64,000 nucleotides of DNA. Origin: an uncultured Roseibium sp. Its GTDB lineage: Bacteria; Pseudomonadota; Alphaproteobacteria; Rhizobiales; Stappiaceae. Of this stretch, positions 58,893 to 64,000 are shown in pieces. Numbering within the stretch: position 1 is the first letter of the stretch; each line of letters starts with the position of its first letter. Below the pieces are notes generated by a model. It did no database searches, was not told where the DNA came from, and worked only from the letters and a program-made list of their open reading frames with translations. The position numbers and the translations under genes are program-made. The stretch covers positions 4,872,001 to 4,936,000 of the forward strand of contig NZ_OY769915.1 in the NCBI RefSeq assembly GCF_963669205.1. The letters are read 5' to 3'.

Positions 58893-61091
58893 TCAGCTTG
58901 CCGGTGCTTCACATTCGAAGAACAGAGTACATAAAGGCGGAAGCGTAAGGCAAAGCGAAAATGGTTGTCCGGACCAGGCAACTTCATCCGCTGCCACGCC
59001 CCCAAGATTGCCGGCACCGCTTCCGCCATAGGCCTCCGCATCCGTGTTGACACGTTCAACCCACTTTCCGGGTTGCGGAACGCCGATCCGGCGGCCGGTG
59101 CGCATGACCGGCGTGAAATTGCTGACCACCAGCACCGGCGGTGTGCCGGGCTTGCCGCGCCGTATCCAGGCAAAGACGGAATCGTCGGCATTCGATTCCA
59201 TCCAGTCGAACCCTTCGGCCTTGCTGTCGAGTTCGTAAAGTGCCGGCGTTTGCGCATAGAGACGGTTGAGATCGCGCACCAGGTTCTGGACACCCTTGTG
59301 CAGATCATTTTCCAGAAGGTGCCAGCCGAGACTTTCGTTGTGGTTCCATTCCCAGCCTTGTCCGAATTCCGATCCCATGAACAGCAGTTTCTTGCCCGGG
59401 TGGCCCCACATGAAACCGTAATAGGCCCTGAGGTTTGCGAACTTGTCGGGTCCATCGCCGGGCATCCGGTCAAGGATCGACCCCTTGCCGTGCACCACTT
59501 CGTCGTGGCTCAGGGGCAGAACGAAGTTCTCCGAAAAGGCGTAGTGCAGCCCGAACTCGATCTTGTTGTGGTGGTATTTGCGGTGGATCGGATCCTCCTT
59601 GATGTAGGAGAGCGTGTCGTTCATCCAGCCCATGTTCCACTTGAAACCGAACCCAAGACCACCTGCATCCACGGGCGCGCTGACACCGGGAAAGGCCGTG
59701 CTTTCCTCGGCAACCGTCATCACGCCGTCCATGTCGGCATAGACAAGCGTGTTGGCACGCTTCAGAAAGTCGATCGCCTCCAGGTTCTCGCGTCCGCCGT
59801 ATTCGTTCGGAACCCACTCCCCGTCTTCCCGCGAATAGTCCCGGTAGAGCATCGAGGCGACCGCATCGACCCTGAGGCCGTCAACGTGGTGTTCGCGCAT
59901 CCAGTAGAGCGCATTGGCGATCAGGAAGTTCTGAACCTCCGTGCGGCCATAGTTGTAGATGTAGGTCCGCCAGTCGGGGTGCCAGCCTTCCTTGGGATCG
60001 GCATGCTCATAGAGGGGCGTTCCGTCGAACCGTCCAAGACCGTGTTCGTCCTCGGGGAAATGCCCTGGAACCCAGTCGATGATCAGACCAAGACCGGCTG
60101 CGTGGCACGCATCGACAAAGGCGCGGAACTCGTCGAGCGTGCCGTAGCGGATCGTCGGGGCGAACAGGCCGATCGGCTGATAGCCCCATGACCCGTCGAA
60201 GGGATGCTCCGAAACAGGCAACAGTTCGATATGCGTGAAGCCCATGTCCTTCGCATAGGCAACAAGCTCGCGGGCGTGCTCCAGGTAGGAGAGAGACCGG
60301 TTGCCGTCTTCCGGTATGCGCCGCCAGGAGCCGAGATGCACTTCATAGATCGAGATCGGCTGATCGATGCGCTGCTTTTCGCCGCGCACCGACATCCAGC
60401 GGTCGTCGCGCCATGCGTAGCGCTTGAGATCCCGCACCACTGACGCCGTCTTCGGAGGATGTTCAGCACCAAATCCGAACGGGTCGGCCTTTTCGGGAAG
60501 TAGAGTACCGCCCGCGTCCGTCAGTTCGAACTTGTAGACGTCCCCTTCCCCGAGATCGGGCATGAAGATTTCCCACACGCCCGTGCCGCCGCATTTGCGC
60601 ATCACGTTTCGGCGGCCGTCCCAGGAATTGAAGTTTCCGACAAGAGAAACCCGCCTGGCATTGGGTGCCCAGACTGCGAAATGGGTGCCCTGGGTGCCCT
60701 CGTGCTCCATCACGTGCGCGCCCAGCTTATCCCAAAGGCGCAGATGCGAGCCTTCGCCGATCAGATATTCGTCGAGTTCCCCGAGAACCGGACCGAACCG
60801 GTAGGCATCGTCGGCTTCCCAGGTATCGCCGCCGCGCTTGAAGCGCAGCCGGTAGGCGAAGCGCTCCGCCCGGTCGGTGACCGAATGAAAGATCCCTGCT
60901 GCGTCCTGGGATGAAAGAACGGCAACGCGCGCACCCGTCGCCGCGTCGATCGCCTCGACTTCATCCGCATCCGGGTGAAAGACCGTCAGGCTCTGTTTGC
61001 CGCCGGTCTCATGTAACCCCAGCACGGAGAAGGGATCGTCAAAGCTGCCTTCGCTGATCTGCTGAAAGGGGCGATGACCGGCCGCATTCAT
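58893..61091 (-). CDS. glgB: 1,4-alpha-glucan branching enzyme
   Basis: GH13 branching enzyme of 732 aa that creates alpha-1,6 branches. It has an N-terminal CBM48-like module (DDPFSVLGLHETGGKQSLTVFHPDADEVEAID), a second one with GTHFAVWAPNARRVSLVGNFNSWDG, then the barrel with GLRVDAVASMLYRDYSR (nucleophile Asp near residue 410), AEESTAFPGVSAP (Glu near 463) and LPLSHDEVVHGKG. The length with two N-terminal modules is typical for proteobacterial GlgB. It starts 8 bases downstream of glgP. Confidence 0.96.
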   Translation of the reverse strand: MNAAGHRPFQQISEGSFDDPFSVLGLHETGGKQSLTVFHPDADEVEAIDAATGARVAVLSSQDAAGIFHSVTDRAERFAYRLRFKRGGDTWEADDAYRFGPVLGELDEYLIGEGSHLRLWDKLGAHVMEHEGTQGTHFAVWAPNARRVSLVGNFNSWDGRRNVMRKCGGTGVWEIFMPDLGEGDVYKFELTDAGGTLLPEKADPFGFGAEHPPKTASVVRDLKRYAWRDDRWMSVRGEKQRIDQPISIYEVHLGSWRRIPEDGNRSLSYLEHARELVAYAKDMGFTHIELLPVSEHPFDGSWGYQPIGLFAPTIRYGTLDEFRAFVDACHAAGLGLIIDWVPGHFPEDEHGLGRFDGTPLYEHADPKEGWHPDWRTYIYNYGRTEVQNFLIANALYWMREHHVDGLRVDAVASMLYRDYSREDGEWVPNEYGGRENLEAIDFLKRANTLVYADMDGVMTVAEESTAFPGVSAPVDAGGLGFGFKWNMGWMNDTLSYIKEDPIHRKYHHNKIEFGLHYAFSENFVLPLSHDEVVHGKGSILDRMPGDGPDKFANLRAYYGFMWGHPGKKLLFMGSEFGQGWEWNHNESLGWHLLENDLHKGVQNLVRDLNRLYAQTPALYELDSKAEGFDWMESNADDSVFAWIRRGKPGTPPVLVVSNFTPVMRTGRRIGVPQPGKWVERVNTDAEAYGGSGAGNLGGVAADEVAWSGQPFSLCLTLPPLCTLFFECEAPAS

Positions 61092-61099
61092 GTCCTACC

Positions 61100-63475
61100 T
61101 CACGATCTGTCCAGAAGGGACGATGTATTCCAGATATCCGCAGCATAACCCCGGATGGTCCGATCCGACGAGAACCATCCCGAGCGGGACGTGTTCAGGG
61201 CCGCCATCCTTGCCCAGCGCGCATGATCGACAAAAGCGGTATCGACCTGCCGCTGGGTGTCGAAATAGCCGTCGAAGTCACAGGTCACGAGAAAGTAGTC
61301 GTGCTCGTGCAACAGGCGAACCAGGCCATGATAGCGCCCGGGATCGCCCGGAGAAAACAATCCGTCGGCGATCTGGTTGAGCACCCGCGTCAGGCGCGGG
61401 CTCGCGGCGATCGCCGCACGCGAATAGTCGTGTTGGTTCCGGCGCTCGACCACCTCCTCGGCCGTCAGGCCGAACAGGAAAAAATTCTCCGCACCGACCC
61501 GCTCGCGGATTTCCACATTCGCGCCATCGAGCGTTCCGATCGTCAGCGCGCCATTGAGCGCGAACTTCATGTTGCCCGTGCCGGACGCTTCCTTGCCGGC
61601 CGTGGAGATCTGTTCCGAAAGGTCGGCAGCCGGTATCAGGATCTCCGCCATGGAGACATTGTAGTTCGGCGGGTAGACGACCTTGAGCCTGTCCCGGGTA
61701 ACGGGATCGGCATTGATCACCCTGGCGACATCGTTGATCAGGTGAATGATCTCCTTGGCCACCGCGTAGCCCGGCGCCGCCTTGCCGCCGAAAATCTTCA
61801 GCCTCGGCGTCCAGTCACCATTGGGGTTGTCCCTGATTTCGTTCCAGTGTGCGATGGTCTCCAGAATGTTCATGAACTGGCGCTTGTATTCATGGATCCG
61901 TTTGATCTGCACGTCGAACATGGCGGACGGGTCGACCTGCAGATCGTTCTGCTCTGCGAACCATCTCGCAAGCCGCTCCTTGTTCGCCCGTTTGGCGGCC
62001 ATGAACGCATCCAGAAAACCCGTGTCGGCAACATGCGGCTCGAGACGGCTGAGCTGTTCCAGGTCGTCGACCCAGCCTTCCCCGATCGTCTTGGTGATCA
62101 GGCTCCGGAGCGGCGGGTTGCAGCTGTAGAGCCAGCGGCGCGGCGTGACGCCGTTGGTCTGGTTGATGATACGGCCCGGATAGGTCTGGTTGAGATCGTG
62201 AAAAACCGTTTTCTTGACCAGTTCGGAGTGCAGTGCCGATACGCCGTTGACCCGGTGTGCCATGACGAAGGCGAGCTCGCCCATCTTGACCGCATGGTCC
62301 TCGATGATCCGGACATGGCTGCCGGTCACGGCCAGGTGTTCTTCCTCGATGACCTCGATGATCTGGAGATGACGCGGCAGCGTGCGCGCAAACAGGCCGA
62401 GATCCCACCGTTCAAGCGCTTCCGGCAGCAAGGTGTGGTTGGTGTAGGCCAGACAGGCCTTCGCGATGTCGATCGCCCTCTTCATCTCGACACCGTTCTC
62501 GTCCACCAGCAGCCGGACAAGTTCGGGCCCGGCAATCGCCGGGTGCGTATCGTTGAGCTGGATGGCGACGTGATCCGGCAGGGTGTCGATATCGAACCCT
62601 TCCGACTTGAAGCGGCGGACAATGTCCTGCAGCGAGGCGGAGGTGAAAAAATACTCCTGCTTCAGGCGGAGTTCCTTGCCCGCTTCCGTCGTGTCGTCGG
62701 GATAAAGAACCCTAGAAATCGCGCGGGCAAGGGCTTCGGGAACCACGGCACCCACGAGGTCTCCACGATTGAAACTGCCCAGATCGAACAGAACCGTCGG
62801 CTTTGCGGACCAGAGCCGCAGCGTGTTCGCCCAGCGCGCCTTCCAGCCGAGGATGGGCGTGTCATAGGCGTTGGCGATCACCGTTTCGGCCGGGTCCCAT
62901 GTTCCGTTGGCATGTCCGCCGAAGCCGACCGGATAGTTGACTTCCGGCCGCTCGAATTCCCACGTGTGGCGTTGCGACAACCAGCCCTCGGCCACCTCGA
63001 TCTGGCGGCCGTTATCGAAATGTTGCTCGAACAGACCGTGTTCATACCGGATACCGTAACCGTAGGCCGGGATACCGAGCGTCGACAGACTGTCGAGAAA
63101 GCAGGCGGCCAGCCGTCCCAGACCGCCATTGCCGAGCGCGGCGTCCGGTTCGTCATGGACGACCTCGTCATAATCGAGACCGAGGCTCTCCAACGCCGCG
63201 CGCGAGGCGCTTTCGGCCCCGAGATTGACGGCCACATCTTCCAGAAGACGGCCGATCAGGAATTCCATCGACAGGTAGTAAACCCGCTTGCCGGCAGCTT
63301 CATAGGTTTTGCGGGTGGACTGAAACCACGGATCGACGACAAGGTCACGCAAGGCCAGCGACAGGGACGTGCGCCAGTCGTAAAGGGTCGCATTCGCCGT
63401 ATCCTTGCCGAGCGACTTCTTCAGATGGCGCAGAATGTTGAATTGCAGATCTTCAGAGGCAATCGTCTTCGTCAA
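61100..63475 (-). CDS. glgP: Glycogen/starch phosphorylase
   Basis: Phosphorylase of 791 aa releasing glucose 1-phosphate from glycogen ends. It contains YYLSMEFLIGRLL near residue 65, GNGGLGRLAACFLDS near 120, and the pyridoxal-phosphate region EASGTGNMKFALNGALTIGTLDGANVEI (the PLP lysine is in NMKFALNG) near residue 635. It is the first gene of the seven-gene glycogen operon on the minus strand, preceded by a 358-bp promoter region shared with a divergent gene. Cytoplasmic homodimer by family. Confidence 0.96.
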   Translation of the reverse strand: MTKTIASEDLQFNILRHLKKSLGKDTANATLYDWRTSLSLALRDLVVDPWFQSTRKTYEAAGKRVYYLSMEFLIGRLLEDVAVNLGAESASRAALESLGLDYDEVVHDEPDAALGNGGLGRLAACFLDSLSTLGIPAYGYGIRYEHGLFEQHFDNGRQIEVAEGWLSQRHTWEFERPEVNYPVGFGGHANGTWDPAETVIANAYDTPILGWKARWANTLRLWSAKPTVLFDLGSFNRGDLVGAVVPEALARAISRVLYPDDTTEAGKELRLKQEYFFTSASLQDIVRRFKSEGFDIDTLPDHVAIQLNDTHPAIAGPELVRLLVDENGVEMKRAIDIAKACLAYTNHTLLPEALERWDLGLFARTLPRHLQIIEVIEEEHLAVTGSHVRIIEDHAVKMGELAFVMAHRVNGVSALHSELVKKTVFHDLNQTYPGRIINQTNGVTPRRWLYSCNPPLRSLITKTIGEGWVDDLEQLSRLEPHVADTGFLDAFMAAKRANKERLARWFAEQNDLQVDPSAMFDVQIKRIHEYKRQFMNILETIAHWNEIRDNPNGDWTPRLKIFGGKAAPGYAVAKEIIHLINDVARVINADPVTRDRLKVVYPPNYNVSMAEILIPAADLSEQISTAGKEASGTGNMKFALNGALTIGTLDGANVEIRERVGAENFFLFGLTAEEVVERRNQHDYSRAAIAASPRLTRVLNQIADGLFSPGDPGRYHGLVRLLHEHDYFLVTCDFDGYFDTQRQVDTAFVDHARWARMAALNTSRSGWFSSDRTIRGYAADIWNTSSLLDRS

Positions 63476-63833
63476 CTTTGTCTCGCTTTCCTTACCGGTG
63501 TTTGGAAGGGCGTTCGATCCTGAACGGCTTCCGGTTTCCGGACGTCTTTTTCATCTCAAGAGCCCATCGGTGTTGCTGCCGGACCTCGATATCACAGTTT
63601 GGTGCCGATCACCGCCCTTTCGCCCTCGCCCGTTCCCTCTGGCGCAAAGCTTCCAGGCAATCGGCCACATGTCATGGCTCAAGCACTTTTTCCGGTCCTG
63701 TGCAACAGCACGCGCGGTTTGTCGGGGTTTATCCCTTTCAAAAAAGTCATGTTCTCTGGAATTTTTCCGATGCGGGTCCGTTTCTCACATGACCGCAGCG
63801 TTGCGGTTGCAGCAAACGTTGAGAGAGACAGAC
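63476..63833. other. Divergent promoter region of the glycogen operon
   Basis: 358 bp between glgP (-) and an unidentified gene (+). It is of mixed composition, with a short A-rich run near 63740-63747 and T-rich stretches on the glgP side, and no strong dyad or recognisable operator. It should carry both promoters. No gene or RNA element is recognised. Confidence 0.4.
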
Positions 63834-64000
63834 ATGGAACCGATTGCCCCCACCCGGCTGACAGCCGCCAAGAAATCCTATGCCGTGCGCCGCGTGAATT
63901 TTTCCGATTGCAGCCACCTTGCGACGAACGACTGCACGCCGAAGCCGGGCGACATCGTCCTGGCGCGCGTTCAGGCGCTCGGCTCGCACAAGCGGATCGA
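63834..64000 (+). CDS. Unidentified protein, 5' part only (runs off right edge)
   Basis: An open frame starts at ATG 63834 after GAGAGAGA at proper distance and remains open to the window end (55 codons visible). The beginning, MEPIAPTRLTAAKKSYAVRR, is basic and then reads DCTPKPGDIVLARVQALGSHKRI. The GDIVLARV-x-LG-x-HKRI part looks like a small beta-barrel or OB-like module in conserved hypothetical proteins. There is no signal peptide. Too little is visible to assign a function. The gene is divergent from the glycogen operon. Confidence 0.55.
   Translation, partial: MEPIAPTRLTAAKKSYAVRRVNFSDCSHLATNDCTPKPGDIVLARVQALGSHKRI

Noticed and set aside
61223..63523. A 766-codon plus-strand open frame opposite glgP
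   Set aside because: It mirrors glgP over its whole length, has no ribosome-binding site and no domain, and glgP is unambiguous.
1..64000. Insertion sequences, prophage genes, CRISPR arrays or rRNA/tRNA genes
   Set aside because: No transposase, integrase, phage structural protein, regularly spaced repeat or RNA-gene signature was seen on either strand.

Overview
The window is a densely packed stretch of high-GC, Gram-negative chromosome. The gene content (sigma-54/ANTAR-controlled nitrate assimilation, many ABC and TRAP uptake systems, DUF35/thiolase-like and CaiB/BaiF catabolic genes, a DUF1989-GcvT fusion next to a betaine-type transporter) fits a metabolically versatile alphaproteobacterium, probably marine and possibly near Stappiaceae/Rhodobacteraceae. 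The lineage is inferred from gene content and style. There are no rRNA genes, recognisable tRNA genes, insertion sequences or CRISPR arrays.

Left part (1-14.1 kb): two catabolic operons of unknown substrate. A minus-strand operon (7154 down past base 1) encodes an NMT1/THI5-like ABC importer, an FAD-dependent oxidoreductase, a class III CoA-transferase, an enoyl-CoA hydratase, a seven-iron-type ferredoxin and a DHDPS-family aldolase/lyase that runs off the left edge. A divergent LysR regulator probably controls it. A plus-strand operon (9294-14105) encodes an acyl-CoA ligase, a thiolase-like protein lacking the nucleophilic cysteine, a DUF35 protein fused to a catalytically dead-looking SDR, and a cyclase-family metal hydrolase. 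It is divergent from another SDR. The thiolase-like/DUF35 pair resembles the acyl-CoA retro-aldolases of steroid side-chain degradation.

14.2-21.3 kb: a betaine-type ABC transporter (ProX, a ProW with a long N-terminal extension, ProV) joined in one operon to a 773-aa DUF1989-GcvT fusion. It faces a LacI-type regulator across a promoter region with two identical 17-bp operators and a terminator-like hairpin between them. 21.4-29.6 kb: a GNAT acetyltransferase, a five-gene peptide-type ABC importer, dispersed hairpin repeats and a lysozyme-like protein with a peptidoglycan-binding domain. 29.7-35.7 kb: a TRAP transporter, an SDR, an RraA-family aldolase-like protein and a FadR-type GntR regulator. 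An identical 14-bp AT-rich motif lies in two of the promoter regions.

35.8-50.2 kb: a DUF3750 protein, then a complete assimilatory nitrate system on the minus strand: nasT, nasS, nrtA, nrtB, a fused nrtCD ATPase, a single-domain globin, nirB, nirD, nasA and a siroheme synthase whose methyltransferase half is truncated. The nrtA leader has a near-consensus sigma-54 promoter, an ANTAR-type hairpin with an A1/G4 hexaloop, and a strong intrinsic terminator. This is the expected target of NasT.

50.4-63.5 kb: a seven-gene glycogen operon on the minus strand (glgP, glgB, glgC, glgA, glgX, malQ, pgm), tightly spaced or overlapping. A divergent, unidentified plus-strand gene enters the right edge.
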